Of a stretch of DNA of 64,000 nt, positions 43,872 to 54,703 are shown in pieces; positions within the stretch are counted from its first letter, which is position 1, and the number at the start of each line of letters is the position of its first letter. The stretch is taken from positions 30,972,251 to 31,036,250 of the forward strand of contig JAQNBH010000004.1 of assembly GCA_028752905.1 (NCBI GenBank). The letters are read 5' to 3'. The notes beneath the pieces were generated by a model, which was not told where the DNA came from, did not search any database, and saw only the letters and a program-made list of their open reading frames with translations. The translations under genes and the position numbers were made by a program. The stretch is from Cladorhizidae sp. MBARI D1340-BT2 (taxonomy: Eukaryota > Porifera > Demospongiae > Poecilosclerida > Cladorhizidae).

Positions 43872-44647
43872 TTGCCATAGACGATAAGGAGGAGGATACA
43901 TGGAAAAGGAGTATATAGTCAAAAATTATATTGTTTTACGCATCAACGAACATTCTGTTAAAAAAAAATTCTCAGGTAGGATTAGCTCTCCATTTTATAC
44001 ACTGGAATAGAACATTTTATATATACGCTCAGATAGAACAATACAATGCCAAAGTACCCTGCAGATTGGTTCTTTAAATACTCGTTTAGTTACATGCTGC
44101 CCATGAGCAATACAGTACTACCTAAATTACATTAATTTTATTATAATTGACTTGCACACATCAAGGGGGAAATGATTTTGAAAACATTCCATTCCATTTG
44201 TACCATGCCTCATTTTGAGGACTTAAACTCCCCTTAACTCTGCTGAAAATCTTGTGCACCACCGCATGTAATATAAAATATTCCTGATGAAGGCTAGAGC
44301 ATCTAGTCGAAATGTCGAGTGAATAAAATGTTGAGAAAGTGATTTTAATTGTATAAAATGTTCTATCCCACAGTATAAAATGAAGAGCTAATGGAGCTGA
44401 ACCTACCCGAGAATATTTTGTTTAAACAACACCATGTTCTTGCTTAGTCTTTGATGCTAAAACCATGTCAACTGAGAGTTCCTTGAGATTTTATACAATG
44501 CCAAAGTACCCTGCAGATTATAATTGGCTTGCGCACATCAAGGGACAAATGATACATTCAAATGATACATTCAATTTGTACATGACAACTTTCACCTCAT
44601 TTTGAGACTTGAATTCCCTCCTTATCTCTGCTGCAAATCTCATGCAG
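43872..44647. repeat. Long repeat unit 3, middle part
   Basis: Resumes at TAGACGATAAGGAGGAGGAT, matching GACAAAGGCTAAGGAGGAGG in units 1 and 2, and runs to the LTR insertion. It contains an internal duplication: the words AAGTACCCTGCAGATT (44052 and 44504) and TGATACATTCA repeat around an inverted segment (44350-44460), so this copy was rearranged. Confidence 0.75.
44279..44325 (+). ncRNA. Hammerhead-ribozyme-like motif, best copy
   Basis: Complete CTGATGA (44284-44290), stem II arms GGCTAGA and TCTAGTC (seven pairs with one G-U, loop GCA), GAAA (44309-44312) and GTC (44314-44316). TATTC before the core can pair with GAATA after it (44321-44325) for stem I. Stem III would be only the two pairs allowed by AATGT, as in the minimal type I hammerheads of Penelope-like elements, which are thought to act as dimers. 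Confidence 0.5.
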
Positions 44648-44652
44648 CACCT

Positions 44653-44826
44653 TGATGTGAACTTTGTACTACTAGCTAATTAATCACATGGTATCAGGTG
44701 ACCGCGAAACCTCGTGACTGTGAACTCGCTACTCTTTCTGTTAGTTGTTAGTCAGTCATTGCTTGTTATCAGTTGTCTGTTGTTGTAAGTTGTATAAAGC
44801 CAAATATCGTATTGTTGGTCACTTAA
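44653..44826 (+). repeat. Gypsy-1 5' LTR
   Basis: Begins TGATGTGAACTTTG and ends GGTCACTTAA, where the partner has TTCA. A TATAAA at 44793-44798 is the likely promoter. Differences from the 3' LTR are few: a 4-bp insertion (TCAG), a 13-base deletion near TTGTTGTA, and a few substitutions. Confidence 0.88.
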
Positions 44827-44841
44827 ATTTATACAACTTAC

Positions 44842-45322
44842 ATGGACACCCTACTGAAGCCCTTGCGCCTGGACCTAGACCCGAATTCTCCGCTGGCTGC
44901 CAAACAGTGGAGGCACTGGCACAGGACGTTCACAAACTTCATCGAAGAATGTGGGGAACGTGCCCCGAACAAATTCAGGACTCTGATCAACTACATATCT
45001 CACAATATTTTCGATTACATCCGTGATTATGAAGCTGCGGTTGAAACGCTGACGCAACTATATGTAAAAACACCAAATGAGATATTTGCTAGGCATCTAC
45101 TGGCCACCAGGAGACAGAGGTCAGGTGAAACTCTAAGGGAATTTCTTCAGGATCTTCAAAGGCTAAGTAAAGACTGCAACATAAAAGCAGAGCAATACAG
45201 AGAAGAATTAATAAGAGACACCTTTATCAATCTCAACTCATTCGACAACGCCTCCTGGAGAACAAACAGTTGAATCTTAAAACAGCATCTGATCAGGCAA
45301 ATGCACTAGACTTGGCACAGAA
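44842..45322 (+). pseudogene. Gypsy-1 gag, N-terminal part
   Basis: Starts at the ATG after the LTR (MDTLLKPLRLDLDPNSPL) and shows a capsid-like helical region (WRHWHRTFTNFIEECGE, LRDY, FARHLLATRRQRSGETLREF). A frameshift at about 45230 moves it into the frame of RLLENKQLNLKTASDQANAL. The Merlin element interrupts it at 45323, and gag resumes at 46532. Gag builds the virus-like particle. Confidence 0.8.
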
Positions 45323-46531
45323 GAACTCTGGGTACTCCTTACTTATTGTTGTCCCGCTCGCGAAAAATAAAAAACGCTAAATGATGATTTGATGTGCATT
45401 AAATTAAACCATGATGGCAGCCACACTGACAGAGGATGCAGCATTGGCCTTCCTGCGCCAAAATAAAACTATACGACGAACTGCACCTAATTGTTCTATC
45501 TGTCAGTGTAGCATGACCTGGGTGCGAACTGGCCGTGGAGACACCAGACAATGGCGCTGCCCCACACACAAGTCCGAGACCATCACCATGCGTCATGGAT
45601 CTTACTGGGCCAAATCCAAGCTACCCTTATCCATGCTCATCCGTTTGGTATTCCATTGGAGCCACAAGATGCCCGTTCACACAACTGTGGAAATGACGGG
45701 GGTATCGGAAAAGACCATCATCCAATGGTTTGAGTTTTTCCGATCCATATGCTCAGAATGGTTGGTGATGAATCCCTACCAGATTGGTGGTGAAGGAGTT
45801 GATGTGGAGATTGATGAGTCCGTTATATCCAGAAGAAAGAACCATATGGGGCGCATCATCCCTGCAAGATGGGTGTTCGGTGGATACTGCCCTGCTACTA
45901 AAACGGGCTTCATAAATCTGGTGCCCAACAGGACTGCTGCAACACTCCTGCCGCTGATACAGACCAACATTGCCCCCGGTTCACACGTAAGATCTGACTG
46001 TTGGGCAGCATACAACGGCATTGCCCAACTAAATGTTGTGCCTCCTTACCAACACTCCACTGTGAACCACAGTCATAATTTTGTGGATCCGGTGACAGGA
46101 ACTTGCACTAACCGGGTGGAAGTCTATTGGAAGAACTGCAAAAGAAAATTCAAGGCTATGGCTGGTGTGCCAAATACCACCCTTGCAGGCCACATCGATG
46201 AATTCTTGTGGCGTGAAATTCATGGGGATAATGGCACGGATGCCTTCAACAATATTTTCCTCCATCTGTCACAGTGGCCTCTCTATGTGACTCCCTGATC
46301 AAATGAAATGATGTAAACATATTAAAAATATACACATATTATAAAATACACATATTATAAAATAAACATTATTACATGCTAATGACACGACATTATATTT
46401 GAACCACGATAAGCTGTGAACGTTTCAGGTCACCTTAGATCGTTGGCGACGCACAACGACATCAAATCATCATTTAGCGTTTTTTATTTTTCGCGAGCGG
46501 GACAACAATAAGTAAGGAGTACCGAACTCTG
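45323..46531 (+). mobile_element. Merlin DNA transposon with 8-bp target duplication
   Basis: The element is 45331-46523 (1193 bp). The terminal inverted repeats are 65 bp (45331-45395 and 46459-46523), begin GGTACTCCTTACTTATTG and are identical base for base as far as I can read. GAACTCTG flanks both sides (45323-45330, 46524-46531). Perfect repeats, perfect duplication and an open transposase frame all indicate a very recent insertion. Confidence 0.96.
45411..46298 (+). CDS. Merlin transposase (IS1595/ISXO2-like DDE), apparently intact
   Basis: 295 codons with no break, between the inverted repeats. An N-terminal zinc ribbon has CSICQCSM and WRCPTHK. The catalytic residues lie in VDVEIDESVISRRKN (first Asp), HVRSDCWAAYNG (second Asp) and TNRVEVYWKNCKRKFK (Glu, or the Asn/Glu pair). 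This layout is that of the DDE_Tnp_IS1595 family, shared by bacterial IS1016/ISXO2 and eukaryotic Merlin. It would bind and cut the 65-bp ends. Two adjacent ATGs exist; the first is taken. Length is normal for the family. Animal-type codon use and its place in a gypsy gag rule out bacterial contamination. Confidence 0.95.
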   Translation: MMAATLTEDAALAFLRQNKTIRRTAPNCSICQCSMTWVRTGRGDTRQWRCPTHKSETITMRHGSYWAKSKLPLSMLIRLVFHWSHKMPVHTTVEMTGVSEKTIIQWFEFFRSICSEWLVMNPYQIGGEGVDVEIDESVISRRKNHMGRIIPARWVFGGYCPATKTGFINLVPNRTAATLLPLIQTNIAPGSHVRSDCWAAYNGIAQLNVVPPYQHSTVNHSHNFVDPVTGTCTNRVEVYWKNCKRKFKAMAGVPNTTLAGHIDEFLWREIHGDNGTDAFNNIFLHLSQWPLYVTP

Positions 46532-47181
46532 AAGCATATACCACACCTATTACTCAGACAGCTGCTGCAGCAATGCTCACCTCTCAAGGTGATGAGGAAG
46601 AACAAGTAGCTGTTGATGTCGACTCCTCCCTTGCTGCGGCCACTACGCGTGAGTACAAGAAGAGGTGCTTCTCCTGTAGAAGTTCTATGCATTATAGGAA
46701 GGACTGCCCCGCTCGAGAAGAACAGTGTCGTAACTGTGGTACAAAAGGTCACTTTGCAAGGGTGTGTCAGTCAAAGAAAACCCATAAAGCTAGCAAAATG
46801 ACATCAGCTGCAATTACAGCTTGCTCAGTTGTTGCTGCCTGTCCTAAAAGCTTGACCCTAGCCTCTCTAAATGTCTCCGTGCAAGGACAAAATCTCTCAG
46901 CCTTGATTGATACTGGAAGCACCAATAGTTTCATTAATGAACGAGTTGCTATGAAACTGAAGCTCAAAGTTCATCGTTCATCACAGGATATAAGCTTGGC
47001 TCTAACTACTGCAAAGACCCGTATCTTAGGTCACTGTTTGGTGGATATTAGCACCACCGATCATGTCTATACAGCTACCCGTCTTGGTGTTCTCGAAAAC
47101 CTCTGTAGCGATATGATTCTTGGACAAGACTTCCAGAAGGAACACGAGAGTCATTGTCAACTATGGAGGTGCGAAACCTGA
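46532..47181 (+). pseudogene. Gypsy-1 gag nucleocapsid and protease
   Basis: Continues gag after Merlin. Two CCHC-like knuckles: CFSCRSSMHYRKDC and CRNCGTKGHFARVC. They are followed by an aspartic protease with the active-site LIDTGSTNSFI at about 46904-46936 and the flap/helix region LGVLENLCSDMILGQDF. The first knuckle is intact in its four ligands. The frame then shifts into the RT frame at about 47140. Confidence 0.85.
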
Positions 47182-47930
47182 TTTGATTATATCCAATTCA
47201 GTGTCAGTTTGTGCTCTTGCTGAAGCTTCACTTGGTGAACCGTCGCTCTTCGAAAATCTTCTCCCCTCCTGCAAACCCGTGGCAACCAAGTCAAGACGTT
47301 TTAGCAAGGATGATCAGGCCTTTATACACCAAGAAATTACTCGGCTTCTAGCTGAGGACATCATTGAGCCTAGTACATCACCTTGGCGGGCACAGGTGGT
47401 TGTTGTCAAAGAGCCCTCACTTCAGCACAAAAAAAGGCTCTGTATTGACTATTCTCAGACGGTGAACCTGTACACTGAACTCGACGGATACCCACTTCCT
47501 CGAATTGATGAGTTGGTCAATAACCTAGCCAACTATAAGGTGTTTTCAACATTCGATCTTAAGAGTGCCTACCATCAGGTCCCAATAAATGAATCGGACA
47601 TGAAGTATACCGGCTTTGAGGCGAATGGGAGACTCTATCATTTTTGTCGTATCGCTTTCGGTGTTACCAAAGGTGTCGCGGTCTTTCAGAGAAGCAGATA
47701 AGATGGTTGAAGAGGAAGGGCTCAAAGACACCTTTCCTTATCTGGACAACATAACGGTCGCAGGCAAGGACCAAGCTGAGCATGACACCAACGTCCAGAA
47801 GTTTCTAGATGCAGTTCAAAGTCGAAACCTGACCCTCAATCAAAGCAAGACAGTGAAATCGGTGAAAGGTCATCAACATCCTGGGGTATTGTGTGGGCAA
47901 CAGTACCATCAAACCTGATCCTGAAAGACT
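47120..47930 (+). pseudogene. Gypsy-1 reverse transcriptase
   Basis: RT motifs: IIEPSTSPWRAQVVVVKE, KRLCIDYSQTVNLYT, YPLPRIDELVNNLANYKVFS, TFDLKSAYHQVPINESD and FCRIAFGVTKGVAVFQ, then after a frameshift (about 47690) FPYLDNITVAGKDQAEHD. The catalytic box is YLDN rather than YxDD, so polymerase activity would be lost. Confidence 0.88.
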
Positions 47931-48545
47931 CCGTCCTCTTCAGGAATTTCCTCCTCCTACTAACAAGCGATCTCTTCGCCGAGCTGTAGGAATGTTTGCT
48001 TACTATGCGAAGTGGATACCACAATTTTCTGACAGAATAAAACCTCTGATGAGTGTAACCTCTTTTCCATTGGACGCACCTTCATTGACAGCCTTTGATC
48101 TCCTTAAGAAGGAGCTCGAAGGTGCTACTCTTCAATCTATAGACGAAAGCTGCCCATTTGTTGTAGAGTGTGACGCCTCTGAAGTTGCGATCTCTGCTAC
48201 GCTAAATCAAGGGAGACGACCAGTCGCATTTATGTCTAGGACACTACAGAGTAGTGAACTGCACTATCCGTCGATAGAGAAGGAAGCCACGGCGATCATG
48301 GAGGCTGTACGCAAGTGGCGACACTTACTTTCGTGTCGCCATTTCACTCTTATTATACTGACCAACGCTCAGTGGCATTCATGTTTGATAGCAGGAAACG
48401 TTCGAAAGTCAAGAACAATAAAATACAAGACTGGAGACTTGAATTGGCCTCATTCTCCTACACAGTGAAGTACCGTCCTGGAAAAGACAATGTGGCACCA
48501 GATTCCTTACACACGGGCATTTCTATCTTCGATACAGTCATCTGA
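47893..48545 (+). pseudogene. Gypsy-1 RNase H region
   Basis: Connection domain (KWIPQFSDRIKPLMSVTSF) and RNase H: VECDASEVAISATLNQGRRP, AFMSRTLQSSELHYPSIEKE (Asp and Glu residues), then in another frame FVSPFHSYYTDQRSVAFMFD and VKYRPGKDNVAPDSL. One frameshift lies at about 48350. Confidence 0.85.
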
Positions 48546-49593
48546 CTTGGATGACATCCACATTGCCTTGTGTCACCCGGGAGTAACTCGAATGCTGCAT
48601 TTTGTTCGCTCAAAGAATCTGCCATACTCTACTGAAGACGTGAAAAGAGTATGTTTGAGTTGCAGAATATGTGCAGAGCTGAAGCCTCAGTTTTACCGCC
48701 CGGTTCCTGGAACTTTGATCAAAGTGACTCAACCCATGGAGAGACTCAGTATGGACTTCAAAGGACCGTTACCTACTGACTCTCGCAACATATACATGCT
48801 CACTGTTGTGGACGAGTACTCACGTTTTCCTTTTGCATTCCCTTGCCCGAACATGAGCTCCTCAACTGTCATAAAGTGCCTTGACCAGTTATTCACTCTT
48901 TGTGGTTTGCCTAGTTATATTCATTCTGATCGTGGCTCGTCTTTCCTATCACAAGAACTAAAAGATTACTTTTTAGTCCGTGGAATAGCTACTAGCAAGT
49001 CCACACCTTATCATCCGATAGGAAATGGCCAGGTGGAACGGTATAATGGAATCATCTGGAAAGCTGTTCGTCTTGCATTAAAGTCAGCTCGGCTACCAGA
49101 TTCCCAATGGGAAATAGCATTACCTAGTACCTTACACTCAATCAGGTCGTTGCTCACTACGTCCACAAACACCACACCTCACGAGCGATTCTTTGGGTAT
49201 CAGCGCTGATCTTGCCATGGAACTTCAATGCCTTTGTGGCTGATGTCCCCAGGTCCTGTCTTGCTCCGCCGATTCGTACGAGTGCACAAGAATGACCCAC
49301 TAGTGGATCAAGTGGATCTTCAAGGAGCCAATCCTACTTATGCCCATGTGCGTTACAAAGATGGTCGGGAATCAACTGTTTCCCTCCGAGATTTGGCCCC
49401 TTGTCCGAGAAGCCCGTTAAATGACAGATACACTCTGTCGCCATCAACGGATCCCGAAAGCACCTCTCAAAGTGACATTTCTACTGATACCATGGCCCCT
49501 CTGGCTGATGAGTCTGAACCGAGCTCTATTCGACGTTCTACTCGAGACGTGATGAAGCCACCCATACGATTGGGATTTCCTGCAAAGGAATAA
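48490..49593 (+). pseudogene. Gypsy-1 integrase
   Basis: Zinc-binding region (CHPGVTRMLHF, CLSCRICAELKP), the catalytic core with MDFKGPLPTDSRNIYMLTVV (first Asp), YIHSDRGSSFLSQELKDYF (second Asp) and HPIGNGQVERYNGIIWKAV (Glu), then, after a stop at 49207, a basic C-terminal tail (49228-49593) ending at the polypurine stretch GAGGGGAAGAA before the 3' LTR. DDE residues are all present. Confidence 0.88.
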
Positions 49594-49621
49594 CTGTCAT
49601 TTTCTCTTTAGAGGGGAAGAA

Positions 49622-49802
49622 TGATGTGAACTTTGTACTACTAGCTAATTAATCACATGGTATCAGGTGACCCCGAAACCTCGTGACTGTGAACTCGCTA
49701 CTCTTTCTGTTAGTTGTTAGTCATTGCTTGTTATCAGTTGTCTTTTGTTGTAGTGTTGTTGTATGTTGTATAAAGCCAAATATCGTATTGTTGGTCACTT
49801 CA
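49622..49802 (+). repeat. Gypsy-1 3' LTR
   Basis: TG at 49622 to CA at 49802, preceded by a polypurine tract (49610-49620). TATAAA at 49769-49774. Confidence 0.9.
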
Positions 49803-49807
49803 CACCT

Positions 49808-51290
49808 CATGTAATACCCATCCTGCAAAGAGTTTACCTCTTTCAGATCACCAAAGCTTACCTTGCTCTTCTTCAGTTATTTAGAGCCTTATTAACTTCC
49901 ATTACATGCACCTGTATCTTTGTATTCAATGTTTCTAATGGCCTTCTTTGCATGACTTCTTTATTCATGACTTTCTATTCGTAATTCTTGCAGAGCCACA
50001 AGCTGCCTCTCATGATAGTTTTTGGCAGCACTAGCATCTGGCTTAATATTTAAATTGCGTTTGTACACACAGTAGTTTTAGCTTTTTCATTCCGTAGTGT
50101 CCCTCGGCAATTGTAAGTTCTTGATCTAAAAATTATTATTAGACATTTCCAGTTCTTGGATGGTCAAAACTCCATTGCTGAATTGCTTATTCAAGTTGCC
50201 AAGCTCACCATACACTTGCTCATTCTCATTTAAAAGTAAAGCTTCTTCTAGCTACAGACTCCAATTTCAAACACGGCAAAATATGTTAAGCAAATTCTTG
50301 TACAGTTCCAACTCCGCTTCTCTCGCTTGACAATCTAACTTCCAATCTCTAATCTGCCCTTCAAGTTTCTTCTACTTCTTCTCCAGATGTGGATATTATT
50401 TTCAGTCATTTAGCAAGTCAAGATTAACATCTTCCAGCTCAGCTGCTACACAATTGCCAGGGAGGAATATTTGGTATGCAACTCTCATATGCCTCATTAA
50501 CATTCTTCACTTCATCTTGAGTTAGTAACTTCCAATTCCATAATCTTCATAGTAGTATTCTCTTTCCAATTTGGTATTTTGTAAAGCTACAGCCAACTGT
50601 TCAGAGAGGATGGTGATGGCTACCCACTCTTTTATACTGTGACACATGGAGCTGAGCTAAGTCTGCTTCAGCACACATCAACTTATATTCAGCCTCTAGT
50701 TGTTCTTCTTCAAGCTCTATTTTGGTAGAGCTTGGTAGAGCTCAATTTTCTACATTATCTTTTCTGCAAAATGGACATTAGCAGTTTCAACTCATCGGAC
50801 CAATTGGACACAAATGAGAAGATTACACAAATGAGAAGATTAAGGCTTCACTCTAGTGTAAGCTTTTGCTTAAAACTGCTTCTTGACTGTATCTGTTTTT
50901 CAAAGCAACCTGGCAGGCGCCGTTAGATAATATCAAAATACCTCATACTTGAAACCTCAGGACTTGTTGGAAGCTTGTTTTAATGGAAAGCTCAGGACGA
51001 TGTATCACAGCCAATTTTAGGTATCTTGAGCAGTTCTCTCCATCCACAGATTGTCAACTGCAGGTAACTCAGATGTCAATCAACAATTTAATAATGTGAC
51101 GCGTTGTTGTTACATAAATTCAAAAGTGACATACCCCCACCCCCTACCCCGCCCTCACAACAACAAATATCCGTCTGGTTTACTTGAAATTTCTGTGAAA
51201 GGAAAGACTAACAAAAACAGCTGCATACTCGAGGACGTTACTTGCGAGTTCACTTCTCGCTTCTCTCATAGCTAAAGCAATGATGTTCTT
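49808..51290. repeat. Long repeat unit 3, right part
   Basis: Continues the unit after Gypsy-1, up to the equivalent of the membrane-segment exon near 50940-51110, which here has lost its open frame (only SFQQVLRFQ remains readable on the minus strand). Near 50640-50740 the minus strand shows KIELEEEQLEAEYKLMCAEA, the best-preserved version of that coiled-coil segment in the window. Confidence 0.8.
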
Positions 51291-52464
51291 AGCGACACGA
51301 GTAGGGCTCGATAAATTATGCTAGCATTTTTTTGTGAATTTTAGGCATTAGAGAATAATGCTAGCATTATAGGTAGCATTTTTAGAATCTTAGGTGATTT
51401 ATATCCTGTGAGATAAACAGCCTACAACCTACAGCTAGAGAGGTAAAGTAGTTTCGATATCAATTGGACCCTAAGGATGTAGATTGTAGAGTGTAGATTA
51501 TACCACCTATTCCTAGCTTTTCTATTAGCACACCATTATTATTACTCTAACTAGCCACCCCAAAGTACAGCTGTCAAAACTGGCATGCCCAAGGCCACAG
51601 CATAACTTACTTAAAATTTTGTAATGTCAACAGGAAATTTCATTAGTGCGGCCATAGGTTGTAAACTACTAAAAGGTATGGGCAACTGTCAGTCACCTGA
51701 TTCACCTTTCACTATTCCTTTACTAGCAATAGCTAGTAAAGGAATGGCTTCAGAAACAAATAGCTGTAGTATTTCTTCTGACACAGACAGTGGTCTAGAA
51801 ATTGAGGCTCGAGCTACTGAGCCGAGCACTGCCACTAGGCCTGATAAGAAAGTAGCTAGACTTCTGGACAAGCTTAAGAATCCCCAGATAACAATGAAAC
51901 TTGTTGACGTCTCTTATTAACGGCTTACGGTCCGCACTGGAAGAGCCTATAATGAGCTAGGAAAAAATTATGGCGAAACAAAATAACAAAAGAGAAGTAC
52001 CAACAGACTGCAAGCTATAATTTAATATATAAATCGGGAAACTAGAGTGAATGCGGGGAAAGATATGGTACTTTATATGAGACTACGCGATACACAGCCC
52101 TCTTTCCCCCTTAACAGGCAGTAAGAGCTACCCCGAAAAGTCCAGCTGAGTGACATTCTACACGGTAGAATTTTCATCAACGACAATGGAAATCCCGTTG
52201 TCAGTGACATACATAAAGATTTAAACGGCAAGCAAACAAAGTGACGACGCTAAGATTACACGACTGCAGGTTTCACCGTTGCTACTGGCCTCTACGCACC
52301 CGCTCACCTTCAGAGAGGTCAAATACACTACTACTAGAGAAATCCCTTGTTTCCTGGGTTAGATGCGTGAATTCAGGGCAATCGTGACGTGGGAGACGTG
52401 GTCGCACATATAGGCCGCACTATTTTGATGCGCAAAGTTAGCTAGATAACGCGAAGTATGTTGG
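51291..52464. other. Unassigned spacer
   Basis: Contains a short inverted pair (TTATGCTAGCATTTT at 51316 and ATAATGCTAGCATTATA at 51355) and the open frame at 51624. No other feature is seen. Confidence 0.4.
51624..51920 (+). CDS. Unknown open frame (98 aa)
   Basis: From ATG, polar and serine-rich (SETNSCSISSDTDSGLEIEA), with a lysine-rich C-terminus (KKVARLLDKLKNPQITMKL). No domain, signal peptide or membrane segment is seen. It could be an N-terminal transposon exon or chance. The word IPLLAIASKG occurs in two neighbouring translations because the DNA contains a small duplication (CTATTCCTTTACTAGC / CTAGTAAAGGAATGG, inverted). Confidence 0.2.
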   Translation: MSTGNFISAAIGCKLLKGMGNCQSPDSPFTIPLLAIASKGMASETNSCSISSDTDSGLEIEARATEPSTATRPDKKVARLLDKLKNPQITMKLVDVSY

Positions 52465-52499
52465 GTTGATTTTCAAAACCAGCAGGACAGGAACGACCA

Positions 52500-52742
52500 T
52501 TCCTACACGCCCACTTATCATCACGCCTACTTATGATCACGCCCACTTATCATTATTTACACACCTCATTCATTTTATCACTCTCATTCATTTTATCATT
52601 TATAATTTACACTTATCATTATTCATTCTTATTATCGCTATTTACATTCTCACTCATTTTAACATTATTCTAATATCTCATCATTAATGACATTTTATCA
52701 TTAGTACACACCCATTGATTTTATCATTAGTTACAAACTTCA
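52500..52742 (-). repeat. Satellite A, reversed segment
   Basis: Words such as TCATTCATTTTATCA and TTACACTCATT-type sequence are the reverse complement of satellite A (TAAATGAATGAGTGTAA), which follows in the other orientation from about 52745. Confidence 0.75.
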
Positions 52743-52744
52743 GA

Positions 52745-54385
52745 TAATGATATAATGATGAGTGTAAAATGAATGAGAGTGTGATCAAATGAATGAGATG
52801 TGCAAGTTTCATAAAATTAATGAGAGTGATAATAATGAATTAGCGTCTAACTAATGAAAATATGAATGAAGGTATAACTAATGATAAAATTAATGAGTGT
52901 GTAAATAAATATGTAACTAATGACTAATGATTAAAAAACGAGCGATAAAATGAATGTTAATTGTGTAATGATTTGGATTAGCATGAGTCCTTTCCTGTGT
53001 TGTCATTCCATGTATAATTAGTTCTGGTCACATCACCTGATTGTATCATGTGAGCGGACTATATATATATACAGTGTGTGGTGTGTGTGTGTATGTGTGT
53101 GTGTGTGTGTGCATTCACCTGATGGGGGGAGTCTGTTGTATGAAAGATAATTTAAAAACTTATTGCAAGTGGAGAACACCAAATAAATAATGAATGGGAT
53201 GTGTAAAAATGAATAATAATTAAATGAATGAGTGTAACTAATAATTAAATAAATGAGTGTAACTAATTAAATGTATGAGTTTAACTAATAATTAAATGAA
53301 TGAGATAATTAAATGAATGAGAGTGTAATTAATGATAAAATGAATGAGAGTGTAAAATAAATGAATGAGTGTAACTAATAATTAAATGAAGTAGTGTAAT
53401 TAAATGAATGAGTGTAACTAATAATTAAATTAATGAGTGTAACTAATAACTAAATGAATGAGTGTAACTAATAATTAAATGAATGGGTGTAACTAATGAT
53501 AAAATGATTGCGTGTAACTAATAATTAAATGAATGAGTGCAACTAATAATTAAATGAATGAGTGCAACAAATAATTAAATGAATAAGTGCAACTAATAAT
53601 TAAATGAATGAGTGTAACTAATAATTAAATGAATGGGTGTAACTAATAATTAAATGAATGAGTGTAACTAATAATTAAATGAATGAGTGTAACTAATAAT
53701 TAAATGAATGAGTGTAACCAATAATTAAATGAATGCGTGTAACTAATAATTAAATAAATGAGTGTAACTAATAATTAAATGAATGAGTGTAACTAGAAAG
53801 AGTGTAACTAATAATTAAATGAATGAGGGTAACTAATAATTAAATGAATGAGTGTAACTAATAATTAAATGAAGTAGTGTAATTAAATGAATGAGTGTAA
53901 CTAATAATTAAATGAATGAGTGTAACTAATAACTAAATGAATGAGTGTAACTAATAATTAAATGAATGAGTGTAACTAATGATAAAATGAATGCGTGTAA
54001 CTAATAATTAAATGAATGAGTTCAACTAATAATTAAATGAATGCATGTAACTAATAATTAAATGAATGAGTGTAACTAATAATTAAATGAACGAGTGTAA
54101 CTAGAAAGAGTGTAACTAATTATTAAATGAATGAGTGTAACTAATAATTAAATGAATGAGTGTACCTAATAATTAAATGAATGAGTGTAACTAATAATTA
54201 AATGAAAGAGTGTAACTAATGATAAAATGAATGAGAGTGTAACTAATAATTAAATTAATGAGTGTAACTAATAATTAAATGAATGAGTGTAACTAATAAT
54301 TAGTGTAACTAATAACTAAATGAATGAGTGTAACTAAGAGTGTAACTAATAATTAAATGAAAAAGTGTAACTAATGATAACATGA
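52745..54385 (+). repeat. Satellite A, about 25-bp unit
   Basis: Unit GTAACTAATAATTAAATGAATGAGT with variants GATAAAATGAAT and GAAGTAGTG. It is irregular in 52745-53200 and then regular, about 45 copies, up to 54385. Larger blocks repeat (the GAAGTAGTGTAATTAAATG variant at 53388 and 53870; CTAGAAAGAGTG at 53792 and 54101), showing segmental expansion. A (GT)n tract is at 53076-53112. Confidence 0.92.
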
Positions 54386-54703
54386 AAGTACTGCCTCTAG
54401 ATCACATTTATGGCCTCTAAATCATCTTTACTGCCTCTAGATAAATTTTACTGCCTCTAGATCACATTTTCTGCTTCTCTACCATATTTACTGCCTCTAA
54501 ATAACATTTTCTTTCTCTAGATCACATTTATTGCCTAAAGATCAACTTTACTGCCTCTAGATCACATTTACTGCACATTTACTGCCTCTAGATTACATTT
54601 ACTGCCTCTAGTTTATCTATACTGTCTCTAGATTATCTTTACTGTATCTAGATTAGAGTTACAACTTCTAGATCATCTTTTCTGCCTCTAAATCACCATT
54701 ACT
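54386..54703 (-). repeat. Satellite B, reversed segment
   Basis: About 15 copies in the orientation TTTACTGCCTCTAGATCACA. The orientation flips at about 54704. Confidence 0.9.

Larger units (their letters stand above)
44648..49807 (+). mobile_element. Ty3/gypsy retrotransposon Gypsy-1 with 5-bp target duplication
   Basis: Inserted in repeat unit 3: CACCT stands at 44648-44652 and again at 49803-49807, and the units read on across the site. The LTRs are short (174 and 181 bp). Domain order is gag, zinc knuckles, protease, RT, RNase H, integrase, the ordinary Ty3 order. Several frameshifts and YLDN at the RT site show it is dead. A Merlin transposon sits inside gag. Confidence 0.92.

Noticed and set aside
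45411..46298. Bacterial contamination, because the closest-looking transposases are bacterial IS1016/ISXO2
   Set aside because: It has 65-bp termini and an 8-bp duplication inside a gypsy gag gene, which is the normal setting of a eukaryotic Merlin element.
51316..51372. A short TGCTAGCA inverted pair as a MITE
   Set aside because: No target duplication or second copy could be found in the window.
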